In this document: positions 18,321-26,287 of the stretch, in pieces
Layout of the letters: each line of letters begins with the position of its first letter
Position numbering within the stretch: position 1 is the stretch's first letter
NCBI RefSeq assembly: GCF_900177295.1
Contig: NZ_FWZX01000004.1
Location: 62,001-126,000 of the forward strand
Source: Tistlia consotensis USBA 355
GTDB lineage: Bacteria > Pseudomonadota > Alphaproteobacteria > Kiloniellales > DSM-21159
DNA length: 64,000 nucleotides
Direction of reading: 5' to 3'
The notes under the pieces: generated by a model
The model's input: the letters and a program-made list of their open reading frames with translations, nothing else
The model's database searches: none
What the model was told of the DNA's origin: nothing
Position numbers and translations under genes: made by a program

Positions 18321-19178
18321 ATGACCGAGCAGACCATCGCCTTCCAGGGCGCGCCCGGCGCCTATTCCGACATGGCCTGCCGCGCCGTCTTCCCGGACTG
18401 GACGACGCTGCCCTGCCCGGACTTCGAGGACACCTTCGCCGCCCTTTCCGAAGGCCGCGCCGAGCGGGCGATGATTCCGATCGAGAACTCCTCGGCCGGC
18501 CGGGTCGCCGACATCCATCACCTGCTGCCGGGCTCCGGGCTGCACATCGTCGGCGAGCACTTCCAGAAGGTCGAGCACCAGCTGCTGGCGCCGAGGGGCG
18601 CGACGCTGCAGACCATCAAGACCGTGCACAGCCACGTCCAGGCGCTCGGCCAGTGCCGCAACTTCCTGCGCAGCCACGGCCTCCGGCCCGAGGTCCACGC
18701 CGACACGGCCGGCGCCGCCGCCGAGGTCGCCGAGCGCGGCGACCCGGCCCATGCCGCCATCGCCTCGGCGCTCGCCGGCGAGCTCTACGGCCTCCAGACC
18801 CTGCTGCCCAACGTGCACGACCTGCAGCACAACACGACGCGCTTCGTCGTCATGGCGCGCGAGCCGATGGACCACCCGCGCGAGGCAGGCCCGACCGTGA
18901 CCTCCTTCGTGTTCCGGGTCCGCTCGGTGCCGGCGGCGCTCTACAAGGCGCTCGGCGGCTTCGCGACCAACGGCGTCAACATCACCAAGCTGGAGAGCTA
19001 CATCATCGACGGCTCGTTCCGGGTCGCCCAGTTCTACGCCGATGTCGAGGGCCATCCGGAGGACCGGCTGGTGCGCCTGGCGCTGGAGGAGCTGGCCTTC
19101 TTCAGCCGCGAGGTGCGGATCCTCGGCGTCTACCCGGCCTCGCCCTTCCGCAACAGCCCCGCGCCGGGTGCGGAGTAG
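18321..19178 (+). CDS. pheA: Prephenate dehydratase
   Basis: This 285-residue monofunctional enzyme converts prephenate to phenylpyruvate in phenylalanine synthesis. The catalytic domain begins IAFQGAPGAYS and carries PIENSSAGRV and the TRF motif (NTTRFVV) whose Thr is catalytic. A C-terminal ACT domain from about residue 195 holds GVNITKLESY, the phenylalanine-binding site for feedback inhibition. There is no chorismate mutase domain. Transcribed divergently from the cytochrome gene across 227 bases. Confidence 0.95.
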   Translation: MTEQTIAFQGAPGAYSDMACRAVFPDWTTLPCPDFEDTFAALSEGRAERAMIPIENSSAGRVADIHHLLPGSGLHIVGEHFQKVEHQLLAPRGATLQTIKTVHSHVQALGQCRNFLRSHGLRPEVHADTAGAAAEVAERGDPAHAAIASALAGELYGLQTLLPNVHDLQHNTTRFVVMAREPMDHPREAGPTVTSFVFRVRSVPAALYKALGGFATNGVNITKLESYIIDGSFRVAQFYADVEGHPEDRLVRLALEELAFFSREVRILGVYPASPFRNSPAPGAE

Positions 19179-19199
19179 GGGCCGGGGCGTCGGCGTCCC

Positions 19200-20150
19200 T
19201 CAGGCCGTTTCCTCCAGCCAGTCGACGATCAGCCGCCGGGCGATCGAATCCCGGCGCGGCAGCTTGAAGGACTCATCCTCGGGCGAGGCCTTCAGGAAGT
19301 CGCGATCGAACCAGCGTGCCGACTCCAGCTCGGTCGGGTGGACCCTGAGCGCGCGGTCGCGGGTGCGGGCGTAGAAGCCGAGCATCAGCGAGGAGGGGAA
19401 GGGCCAGGGCTGGGAGGAGTGGTAGACGACCTCCTCGACGGCGATGCCGACCTCCTCCTCGACCTCGCGGGCGACCGCCGCCTCCAGGCTCTCGCCCGGC
19501 TCGACGAAGCCGGCCAGGGTCGAATGCATGCCCGGCGCCCAGACCTTCTGGCGGCCGAGCACGCAGCGCTCGCCGCCGTCGTGGACCAGCATGATCACCG
19601 CCGGGTCGGTGCGTGGGAAGTGCAGGGCGCCGCAGTCGGGATTGCTGCAGGTCCGCTGGAAGCCGCCCTGGCGGCTCTCGGTGCGGGCGCCGCAGACGCC
19701 GCAGAAGCGGTGCCGGTCGTGCCACCAGACCATGGCGCGCGCATAGGCCAGCAGGGCGCCCTCGCCGCGCGGCAGCAGCGGCCCGAAGGAGCGCAGGTCG
19801 GCGAAGCTGCCGCGGCCGGCCAGCGCCGGCTCGTGGTCCGGGCTGTCCAGGGCCGAGACGTCGAGCGCGAAATAGGCGCGCTCCTCGTCGTCGAGACCGA
19901 GGAAGATGCGCTCGCCGCCGCGCGCGACCAGCGCCTCGGCCTCGGCGGCCTCGAGCAGCACGGCGCGCGGCTCGCCGCCTGCCTCTGGTGACGGGGCGGG
20001 CGGCGGGTCGAAGAGCGAGCGGGTCTGCCAGAGCGGCACGAAGCGGCTGCTCGGTGCGGCGAGGCGGGCGGCCAGCCAGTCGTGGTCGCTGCGCAGGCGA
20101 TCGGCGCGGTCGAGGCCGAGGTCGCTGTAGAAGTTCGGGGTTCTCTGCAT
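19200..20150 (-). CDS. nudC: NADH pyrophosphatase / NAD-capped RNA hydrolase NudC
   Basis: This 316-residue Nudix enzyme cleaves NADH to NMNH and AMP, and in E. coli removes NAD caps from RNA. It has a zinc ribbon of four Cys (CGVC and CSNPDC), a Nudix box opening GFVEPGES and ending REVEEEVGI, and the NADH-family signature SQPWPFPSS. ATG 20150 is the natural start; the longer frame upstream runs through the opposite-strand gene at 20253 and into the SRP RNA gene. It is convergent with pheA and divergent from the gene at 20253. Confidence 0.93.
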   Translation of the reverse strand: MQRTPNFYSDLGLDRADRLRSDHDWLAARLAAPSSRFVPLWQTRSLFDPPPAPSPEAGGEPRAVLLEAAEAEALVARGGERIFLGLDDEERAYFALDVSALDSPDHEPALAGRGSFADLRSFGPLLPRGEGALLAYARAMVWWHDRHRFCGVCGARTESRQGGFQRTCSNPDCGALHFPRTDPAVIMLVHDGGERCVLGRQKVWAPGMHSTLAGFVEPGESLEAAVAREVEEEVGIAVEEVVYHSSQPWPFPSSLMLGFYARTRDRALRVHPTELESARWFDRDFLKASPEDESFKLPRRDSIARRLIVDWLEETA

Positions 20151-20252
20151 GGCGCCGGAAAGGTGCCACGGCCGCGCCGCGCCGGACAACGGGGGGCGAC
20201 GCCGCCGGGGCCCGGCCTTGTGCCGCCGCCCGGAATCGGCAAGGCTCGGGGC

Positions 20253-20939
20253 ATGGTCCAGGGCCCGAGCCGGCGCAGGCTGCTGGCCGCCATGGCGGCC
20301 CTGCCGCTGCTTGCGCCGGCGATCGCCCCGACCCTCGCCCCGACGGCCGCCCGCGCCGCGCTGTTCCCGGCGGACGGCTTCTGGGGCTTCGTCGCCCTCG
20401 ACCGGGCCGGCCGGGCGATCGGCGCGCTCAGCTACCGCTTCGCCCGCGCACCCAGCCTGTTCGACGTCGCGGTCGAGGCCTTCTGGCGCCTGCCGGCGGC
20501 CGGCGGGGGCGTGACCCTGCGCCACAGCTCGGAGGAGCGCTGGCGCGACGGCTGGCTCTACGGCATCGACAGCCGCACGCGCCTGGGCGGCAGGACCCAC
20601 CGCCTGCGGGTCGAGCGCGACGACGACGCCCTGCGCGGCCGGCGCGACGGCCACGCCTTCACGGCCAGCGGCTATGTCGTGCCCTCTTCGCTCTGGCACC
20701 CGGAGACGCCGCGCCTGGAGGCGCTGCTCGACAGCGTCACCGGCCGCACCCGGCTGATCCGTGGCCGGCGCGGCCCGACCGAGTGGGTGCCGCTCGGCAA
20801 GGGCCGGGTCGAGGCGACCTACTGGCGGATCACCGGCGAGCTGGAGCGCGAGCTCTGGTACGACGCCGGACGGCGGCTGGTGCGCGTGCGCTTCGGCGCG
20901 CCGGACGGCAGCCCGATCGTGCTCGAGCGGCGGCGTTGA
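20253..20939 (+). CDS. Tat-exported protein of unknown function (DUF6134-like)
   Basis: This 228-residue protein opens with a twin-arginine signal (SRRRLLAAMAALPLL) and an AARA cleavage region near residue 31. The mature part is a beta-rich domain with ERWRDGWLYGIDSRT, SSLWHPET and a C-terminal DGSPIVLE. The layout resembles the DUF6134 family of Tat-exported proteins, recognised from pattern only. ATG 20253 is chosen because the signal begins there; in-frame starts further upstream lie on the opposite strand of nudC. No enzyme motif is visible. Confidence 0.7.
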   Translation: MVQGPSRRRLLAAMAALPLLAPAIAPTLAPTAARAALFPADGFWGFVALDRAGRAIGALSYRFARAPSLFDVAVEAFWRLPAAGGGVTLRHSSEERWRDGWLYGIDSRTRLGGRTHRLRVERDDDALRGRRDGHAFTASGYVVPSSLWHPETPRLEALLDSVTGRTRLIRGRRGPTEWVPLGKGRVEATYWRITGELERELWYDAGRRLVRVRFGAPDGSPIVLERRR

Positions 20940-20960
20940 GCCCGCTCTTCGCCTCCGCCC

Positions 20961-20991
20961 TTGCCAGGGGCCGCCGGGACCCTGATATAGT
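20961..20991 (+). promoter_or_regulatory. Probable sigma-70 promoter of the SRP RNA gene
   Basis: TTGCCA at 20961-20966 and TATAGT at 20986-20991 (or GATATA at 20984-20989, 17-base spacing) lie just upstream of the RNA. The -10 is followed by six bases before the predicted RNA 5' end at 20998, the expected distance for initiation. Confidence 0.6.
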
Positions 20992-20997
20992 GCCCTC

Positions 20998-21094
20998 GGA
21001 AGGTCGGCAGCGGACGGACCGCTCGCCAACCCGGTCAGGTCCGGAAGGAAGCAGCCGTAACGAGTTTCCGGTCCGGGTCGCCCGCCGGCCTTCC
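20998..21094 (+). ncRNA. ffs: Small bacterial signal recognition particle RNA (4.5S type)
   Basis: The RNA is about 97 bases. The 5' end GGAAGGUCGGC pairs over 11 positions with the 3' end GCCGGCCUUCC, allowing one G-U pair. The apical part contains the conserved GGUCAGGUCCGGAAGGAAGC tetraloop region with GGAA at the tip, followed by AGCCGUAACGAG. It binds Ffh for co-translational membrane targeting. Location directly before dnaX-ybaB-recR is conserved in many alphaproteobacteria. Confidence 0.95.
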
Positions 21095-21150
21095 ACTTTC
21101 AAGCTCCGGCGGTGCTGCCGCCGCTCCCTCTTCCGGACAGCGAGCAGGCG

Positions 21151-23013
21151 ATGACCGACGAGGTCGCTGAGACCGGCGCCGCCCCCGCCAGCGCGGACCC
21201 CGACCAGAAGCCCGGCACCGAGCCGGCGGCGGCGCCCTACCGGGTGCTCGCCCGCAAGTACCGGCCGCAGTCCTTCGCCGACCTGATCGGCCAGGAGGCC
21301 CTGGTCCGGACCCTGAAGAACGCCATCGAGAACCGCCGCCTGCCGCACGCCATCGTGCTGACCGGCGTGCGCGGCGTCGGCAAGACGACGACGGCGCGGA
21401 TCATCGCCAAGGCGATCAACTACGCCGGCCCCGACGGCACGGCCGCGGCGACGGTCGGCGACACCAGCGACTGCCCGATCTGCCGGGCGATCGCCGAGGA
21501 CCGCCATCCGGACGTCATCGAGATGGACGCCGCCAGCCGCACCGGCGTCGACGACATCCGCGACCTGATCGAGGGCGTGCGCTACCGCCCGACCTCGGCG
21601 CGCTACAAGGTCTACATCGTCGACGAAGTCCACATGCTGTCGCGCAACGCCTTCAACGCGCTGCTGAAGACGCTGGAGGAGCCGCCGGAGCACGTCGTCT
21701 TCATCTTCGCGACGACCGAGATCCGCAAGGTGCCGGTGACGGTCCTGTCGCGCTGCATGCGCTTCGACCTGCGCCGGGTCGAGCAGCCGGTCCTGGCCCA
21801 GCACTTCGCGCGGATCTGCGGCAAGGAGGGGGTGAGCGCCGAGGAGGAGGCGCTGGCCATGATCGCGCGCGCCGCCGACGGCTCGGTGCGCGACGGCCTC
21901 TCGCTGCTCGACCAGGCGATCGCGCTCTCCGAGGGCCGCATCGCCGCGGCGACGGTCAAGGAGATGCTGGGCCTCGCCGACCGCACCCGGATCTACGACC
22001 TCTTCGAGGAGGTCATGCGCGGCCGTACGCCCGAGGCCCTGGAGATCCTGGCCGACCTCTACAACGGCGGCGCAGACCCGCTGGTCGTGCTCCAGGACCT
22101 GCTCGAGCTGACCCACGGCCTGGGCCGCGCCAAGCTGCTGCCCGAGCGCGCCGACGAAGGCCTGCCCGAGGCCGAGCGGCGGCGCGGCCGGGCGCTCGCC
22201 GAGGGCCTGTCGATGCCGGTGCTGACCCGGACCTGGCAGCTGCTGCTCAAGGGCCTGGAGGAGGTGCAGCGCGCGCCCGCGCCGCTCGCCGCCGCCGAGA
22301 TGGTGCTGATCCGCCTGGCCTTCGCCAGCGAGCTGCCCGATCCCGGCGAGCTGGTGCGCCGGCTGCGCGAGGGCGGCGCCCCGGCCGGCGCCACGGCCGC
22401 ACCGGCAGGACCGGGCGGCGGCGCCGGCGGCGGGCCGCGGCTCCAGGCGTCCGGGGTCCAGGCACCCGAGCCGGCACCCCGGCCGCGCGGCGAGGCAGGC
22501 GCCGGCGGCGGCCCGCGTGCAATGCCGGCCCCGAGCGCCGAGGCCCGGACTGAGGCCGTCGCCGCAGTGACCGGGCCGAAGGACTACCGGGCGGTCGTCG
22601 AACTGGTCGCCGAGCGGCGCGAGCTGGCCCTGGCCGAGCACCTGAGGCGCGACGTCCACCTGGTCTCCTTCCAGCCCGGGCGCATCGAGCTCAACCCGCG
22701 CGAGGAGGCGCCGCGCGACCTCGCCGGCCGGCTCGGCCGGCTGCTCGGCGACGCGACCGGCCAGCGCTGGGTGGTCAGCGTCTCCGACCAGGCGGGGCAG
22801 CCGACCCTGGCCGACCAGGATGCCGACAGCCGGGCCCGCAAGCTGGAGGAGGTGCGCTGCCACCCCCTGGTCAAGGCCGCGCTGGAGACCTTCCCTGGCG
22901 CCGAGATCAAGGCTATCAGGGAGACCGACGAGCCACTGCCGGCCGGCGGCGGCCCGGTCGATCCGGACGAGGCCCGCGAGGCGCCGGACGGCGATCCGGA
23001 CCGCGAGGCCTAG
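21151..23013 (+). CDS. dnaX: DNA polymerase III subunits gamma/tau
   Basis: This protein of about 620 residues is the clamp-loader ATPase. After an acidic N-terminal extension it has YRPQSFADLIGQ, the Walker A motif GVRGVGKTTTA (Lys78), YIVDEVHMLS with the DExx box, LKTLEEPP and sensor 1 FATTEIRKVP. A long Ala/Gly/Pro linker leads to the tau-specific C-terminal domain. The zinc module is incomplete: only Cys108 and Cys111 (DCPIC) remain, and the usual first and second Cys are replaced (Tyr91 and Thr105 at the aligned places). ATG 21151 is preferred over GTG 21112, which lies within 20 bases of the SRP RNA. A programmed frameshift for gamma was not evident. Confidence 0.93.
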   Translation: MTDEVAETGAAPASADPDQKPGTEPAAAPYRVLARKYRPQSFADLIGQEALVRTLKNAIENRRLPHAIVLTGVRGVGKTTTARIIAKAINYAGPDGTAAATVGDTSDCPICRAIAEDRHPDVIEMDAASRTGVDDIRDLIEGVRYRPTSARYKVYIVDEVHMLSRNAFNALLKTLEEPPEHVVFIFATTEIRKVPVTVLSRCMRFDLRRVEQPVLAQHFARICGKEGVSAEEEALAMIARAADGSVRDGLSLLDQAIALSEGRIAAATVKEMLGLADRTRIYDLFEEVMRGRTPEALEILADLYNGGADPLVVLQDLLELTHGLGRAKLLPERADEGLPEAERRRGRALAEGLSMPVLTRTWQLLLKGLEEVQRAPAPLAAAEMVLIRLAFASELPDPGELVRRLREGGAPAGATAAPAGPGGGAGGGPRLQASGVQAPEPAPRPRGEAGAGGGPRAMPAPSAEARTEAVAAVTGPKDYRAVVELVAERRELALAEHLRRDVHLVSFQPGRIELNPREEAPRDLAGRLGRLLGDATGQRWVVSVSDQAGQPTLADQDADSRARKLEEVRCHPLVKAALETFPGAEIKAIRETDEPLPAGGGPVDPDEAREAPDGDPDREA

Positions 23014-23046
23014 GCGAGCGAGGCGCAACGTGACGAAGGGCAAGCC

Positions 23047-23370
23047 ATGAAGAACCTGGGCCAGCTGATGAAGCAGGCGCAGCAGATGCAGTCGAAGATG
23101 GCCGAACTGCAGGAAAAGCTCGCCGAGCAGGAGCTCGAGGGCCAGGCCGGCGGCGGCATGGTCCGGGTGACGGTCAACGGCAAGAACGAGGTCAAGGCGG
23201 TCAAGATCGACCCCTCCCTGGTCGACCCGAACGACGTCGAGGTGCTCGAGGACCTGATCCTGGCCGCCTTCAACGACGCCCGCGCCAAGGTCGAGCGCTT
23301 CAGCCAGGAGGCGATGAAGGAGCTGACCGGCGGCCTCAGCCTGCCGCCGGGGATGAATTTGCCGTTCTGA
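23047..23370 (+). CDS. ybaB: YbaB/EbfC family nucleoid-associated protein
   Basis: This 107-residue small dimeric DNA-binding protein has an N-terminal helix MKNLGQLMKQAQQMQSKM, a central VRVTVNGKNEVKAVKIDPSLVDP and a C-terminal helical region with the family ending LPPGMNLPF. It sits 33 bases after dnaX, the conserved position. In many relatives recR follows directly; here a reversed Nudix gene and an inverted-repeat element intervene. Confidence 0.95.
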   Translation: MKNLGQLMKQAQQMQSKMAELQEKLAEQELEGQAGGGMVRVTVNGKNEVKAVKIDPSLVDPNDVEVLEDLILAAFNDARAKVERFSQEAMKELTGGLSLPPGMNLPF

Positions 23371-23391
23371 GGCAGCTGTCGCCGGGCCCAC

Positions 23392-23545
23392 CGGCCCCTC
23401 ACCTCACCCTCCCACGGCCTGACGGCCGCGGGCCCCTCCCTCTCCCCTCCCCAAGGGAGCGGAGAGGGTCCTGGACCGCGGCCTCGACGTTCGACTCCCT
23501 CTCCGCCCCCTTGGGGGGGAGAGGGTCGGGGAGAGGTGGGACCGG
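23392..23545 (+). repeat. REP-like inverted repeat with CCCTCTCC/GGAGAGGG cores
   Basis: Two related units of about 36 bases lie head to head: 23435-23470 (with CCCTCTCCCCTCCCCAAGGG) and 23493-23529, whose reverse complement reads CCCTCTCCCCCCCAAGGGGG. Each unit is itself an imperfect palindrome ending in GGAGAGGG. The element occupies most of the gap between the converging ybaB and Nudix genes. This family of extragenic palindromes is widespread in proteobacteria and may act as a transcription end for both genes. Confidence 0.7.
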
Positions 23546-23566
23546 CGGCGCGGCTCGCCTCCGCCT

Positions 23567-23989
23567 CTACTCCACGCTGCCGAGCCAGAGCCGCTCGGCG
23601 TCGGCGACGATCCTGGCGTGGTCGAAGGCCATCTCGACCCTGTGCCAGTCCGGCACGACCTCGACCGCCGCGGCGTCGTCGCCGGCCCGCGGCAGGCCCT
23701 GGTCCAGGCGCGCGGTGAAGGCGATCGAGACGCAGTGGCCGCGCGGGTCGCGCCCGGGGTCGGAATAGACGCCGACCAGGCGCAGGGTCGCCGGATCGAC
23801 CCTCAGGCCGGTCTCCTCGGCCAGCTCGCGCGCGCAGGCCTGCTCCGCCGTCTCGCCGACCTCCATGAAGCCGCCGGGCAGGGCGTAGCCGCCCTTCCAG
23901 GGCGGGAAGCCGCGGCGGATCAGCAGCAGCCCGCCGGGCAGGAAGACGACGCAGTCGCTGGCCAGCTTCGGGGTCTCGATGTCCTTCAT
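23567..23989 (-). CDS. Nudix hydrolase, ADP-ribose-pyrophosphatase-like
   Basis: This 140-residue protein has a complete Nudix box: GGFMEVGET, then ARELAEETGL with the REUxEE core. The preceding FLPGGLLLIRRGFPPWKGGYALPGG layout is typical of housekeeping MutT/ADP-ribose pyrophosphatase-like enzymes. The substrate is not predictable. It lies in reverse orientation between ybaB and recR, breaking the usual dnaX-ybaB-recR order. Start ATG 23989. Confidence 0.85.
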   Translation of the reverse strand: MKDIETPKLASDCVVFLPGGLLLIRRGFPPWKGGYALPGGFMEVGETAEQACARELAEETGLRVDPATLRLVGVYSDPGRDPRGHCVSIAFTARLDQGLPRAGDDAAAVEVVPDWHRVEMAFDHARIVADAERLWLGSVE

Positions 23990-24035
23990 GCGACGATCCT
24001 AGACGACTCAAGCCCGGGGAGGCTAACAGAGCGCC

Positions 24036-24632
24036 ATGGCCGACGGCGACATTGACCGCCTGATTCAGCTGCTCGCCCGACTGCCGGGCCTCGGACCGCG
24101 CTCGGCGCGGCGCGGCGCGCTCTATCTGCTGCAGCGGCGCGAGTCGCTGCTGCAGCCGCTGGCCGCCGCCCTGACCCGCGCCGCCGAGTCGATCGTCGCC
24201 TGCTCGACCTGCGGCAATCTCGACTCGAGCGACCCCTGCGCGATCTGCCGCGACCCGGGCCGCGACCGCAGCACGATCTGCGTCGTCGAGGAGGTCGGCG
24301 ACCTCTGGGCGCTGGAGCGCAGCGGCGCCTTCAAGGGCCGCTACCACGTGCTCGGCGGCACGCTCTCGGCGCTCGACGGCCGCGGGCCCGAGCAGCTCAA
24401 CCTCGGCCGGCTGCTCGAGCGGGCGGGCGAGGCGGGCACGGAGGAGATCATCCTGGCGCTCAGCGCCACGGTCGAGGGCCAGACCACGGCCCACTACCTG
24501 GTCGAACGCCTGGCCGGCCTGCCGGTCGAGGTGACCGGCCTGGGCCGCGGCGTGCCGGTCGGCGGCAGCCTGGACTTCCTCGACGACGGCACCCTGGCAG
24601 CGGCGCTGAAGGCGCGACGGCCGGCCGGCTGA
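24036..24632 (+). CDS. recR: Recombination mediator protein RecR
   Basis: This 198-residue protein loads RecA at gaps together with RecO/RecF. It has the helix-hairpin-helix [11 protein letters not shown], the zinc finger [16 protein letters not shown], and the Toprim domain with [13 protein letters not shown] and the conserved [17 protein letters not shown]. The C terminus shows [23 protein letters not shown] 24036 is preceded by GGGGAGG. Length is normal. Because of the reversed upstream gene it must have its own promoter. Confidence 0.96.
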   Translation: MADGDIDRLIQLLARLPGLGPRSARRGALYLLQRRESLLQPLAAALTRAAESIVACSTCGNLDSSDPCAICRDPGRDRSTICVVEEVGDLWALERSGAFKGRYHVLGGTLSALDGRGPEQLNLGRLLERAGEAGTEEIILALSATVEGQTTAHYLVERLAGLPVEVTGLGRGVPVGGSLDFLDDGTLAAALKARRPAG

Positions 24633-24751
24633 GCCGCGCCGACGGGCTGGCGCCGGATTGTCCGGCGAGCCGCCGCGGCCGATCATCAAGGCGCCGCAAT
24701 CGCCGGCCAGCGTGCCGGCCGCGACGCCGACAGGACAAGGAGTCTGGGGCC

Positions 24752-26164
24752 ATGAGACCTTCGACGCTGCTGCTCGCCGCCACCCTCGCGCTGCCGCTGG
24801 CGACGGCGGGCGCGCTGCACGCCGAGACCGCCACGACGGTGCCAATCGAGGCCCGCCGCAGCCTCGCCCTGACCGTGTACCAGAACGGCCTGGGCCTGGT
24901 GGAGGAGACGCGCTGGGTGCCGCTGCTGCCGGGCGAGAACCGCCTCGACCTCTACGGCATCTCGCAGCGCATCGTGGCGCCCAGCCTGACCGTCGCCGCC
25001 CAGGGCGTGAGCCTGCGCGACCAGGCCTGGCGGCCCGCCGACCTGACGCCGCAGCGGCTGCTGGAGTCGGCGCTCGGCGGCAAGGTCCGGCTGGTCCACC
25101 AGGATCCCAAGACCGGCGAGACGGTGACCGAGCCGGCGGTGCTGCTGTCCCTGGCCGGCGGCCCGGTGCTGCGGGTCGGCGATCGCATCGAGATCGACCC
25201 GCCCGGCCGCATCGTGCTCGACCGGCTGCCCGAGGGCCTCAGTCCCGAGCCGCGCCTCTCCCTGACCCTCGATGCCGGCGACGGCGGGCCGCGCGAGCTC
25301 GGCCTCGCCTATCTGGTCGACGGCCTGAGCTGGCAGGCCGACTACGTCGCCGAGCTGAACCCGGCCGGCGACGCGCTCGAGCTGACCGGCCTGCTGACCG
25401 TCAGCAACGGCACGGACGTCGCCTTCGAGAAGGCCGCGCTAACCGTCGTCGCCGGCGAGGTCAGCCGCCAGCAGCGGGCGCCGCAGCCCTTCCTGGCCGC
25501 GGCCCCCAAGGCGATGCGCAGCGAGATGGCGGCGACGGATTCGCTGCCGGCGCCGCAGGCAACTGGCGAACGCTATCTCTACGACACCGGGCGCAAGGTC
25601 GACCTGGCACGTGGCGAGACCCAGCAGCTGGTGCTGTTCCAGGGCCTGAAGGTCGCCGCCGAGCGGCGCCTGCGCTTCGACGGCCTGGTCTCGGCCGGCG
25701 GCGGGCCGGAGGAGATCGGCCCGGTGCAGCCGACCGTGCTGGTCGGCTTCGAGAACCCGAAGGGCCCGGACGCCCGGCCGCTACCGGCCGGCACCCTCCG
25801 GCTCTACGAGACGAGCGGCGGCAAGCGCCTCTTCGCCGGCGAGGTCGCGATCCCGCGCACGCCGGCCGGCGGCAAGGTCGAGCTGCCGGTCGGCGAGGCC
25901 TTCGATGTCACCGGCACCGCCAAGGTGACCGCGCTGGAGCGCCTGTCGGACAAGGCCTACGAGGTCGCCCAGGAGATCACCCTGGCCAGCGCCAAGGACG
26001 AGCCGGTCGAGGTCGAGCTGGCGGGCCAGCTGCCGCGCGGCTGGAAGATGCTGCAGGAGAGCCGGCCCCACGAGCTGGAGTCGGCCAACCACATCCTCTG
26101 GCGGGTGAAGATCCCGGCCGGCGGCGAGGCCAAGGTGACCTACCGACTGCGGGTCAGTCGGTAG
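24752..26164 (+). CDS. Secreted DUF4139 domain protein
   Basis: This 470-residue protein has a cleavable signal peptide (hydrophobic stretch 5-20, then ALHAE). The first part (VYQNGLGLVEETRWV, LYGISQRIV) is the conserved N-terminal DUF4140-like region. The rest fits DUF4139, with YLVDGLSWQADYVAEL, YETSGGKRLFAGE and a final WRVKIPAGGEAKVTYRLR. The beta-rich fold is of unknown function and is expected in the periplasm or outer-membrane space. ATG 24752 follows AAGGAGTC. The gene stands alone, with recR upstream and an inverted repeat downstream. Confidence 0.85.
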   Translation: MRPSTLLLAATLALPLATAGALHAETATTVPIEARRSLALTVYQNGLGLVEETRWVPLLPGENRLDLYGISQRIVAPSLTVAAQGVSLRDQAWRPADLTPQRLLESALGGKVRLVHQDPKTGETVTEPAVLLSLAGGPVLRVGDRIEIDPPGRIVLDRLPEGLSPEPRLSLTLDAGDGGPRELGLAYLVDGLSWQADYVAELNPAGDALELTGLLTVSNGTDVAFEKAALTVVAGEVSRQQRAPQPFLAAAPKAMRSEMAATDSLPAPQATGERYLYDTGRKVDLARGETQQLVLFQGLKVAAERRLRFDGLVSAGGGPEEIGPVQPTVLVGFENPKGPDARPLPAGTLRLYETSGGKRLFAGEVAIPRTPAGGKVELPVGEAFDVTGTAKVTALERLSDKAYEVAQEITLASAKDEPVEVELAGQLPRGWKMLQESRPHELESANHILWRVKIPAGGEAKVTYRLRVSR

Positions 26165-26183
26165 CAGGCCGCTGCGCGTTCGG

Positions 26184-26278
26184 CGCTGCCACGTCCCTCG
26201 ACAGGCTCGGGACGAAGCGGGCTTCGAGCACGCTCCAACGGTCGCTTCATCCCGAGCCTGTCGAGGGATGTGGCAGCG
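26184..26278 (+). repeat. Extragenic palindrome, 36-base arms (family CCCTCGACAGGCTCGGG)
   Basis: Left arm 26184-26219 and right arm 26243-26278 are reverse complements with only two mismatches, enclosing a 23-base loop. The core CCCTCGACAGGCTCGGGACGAAGCG recurs with one-base changes in the palindrome at 40720-40802. The element lies between two convergent genes and could serve as a bidirectional terminator or an mRNA-end stabiliser. Confidence 0.85.
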
Positions 26279-26287
26279 CGAAGACCG

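Noticed and set aside
20151-21029. N-terminal extension of the NudC frame
   Set aside because: It runs through a Tat-exported protein gene and the SRP RNA, and NudC homologues begin at the ATG 20150.
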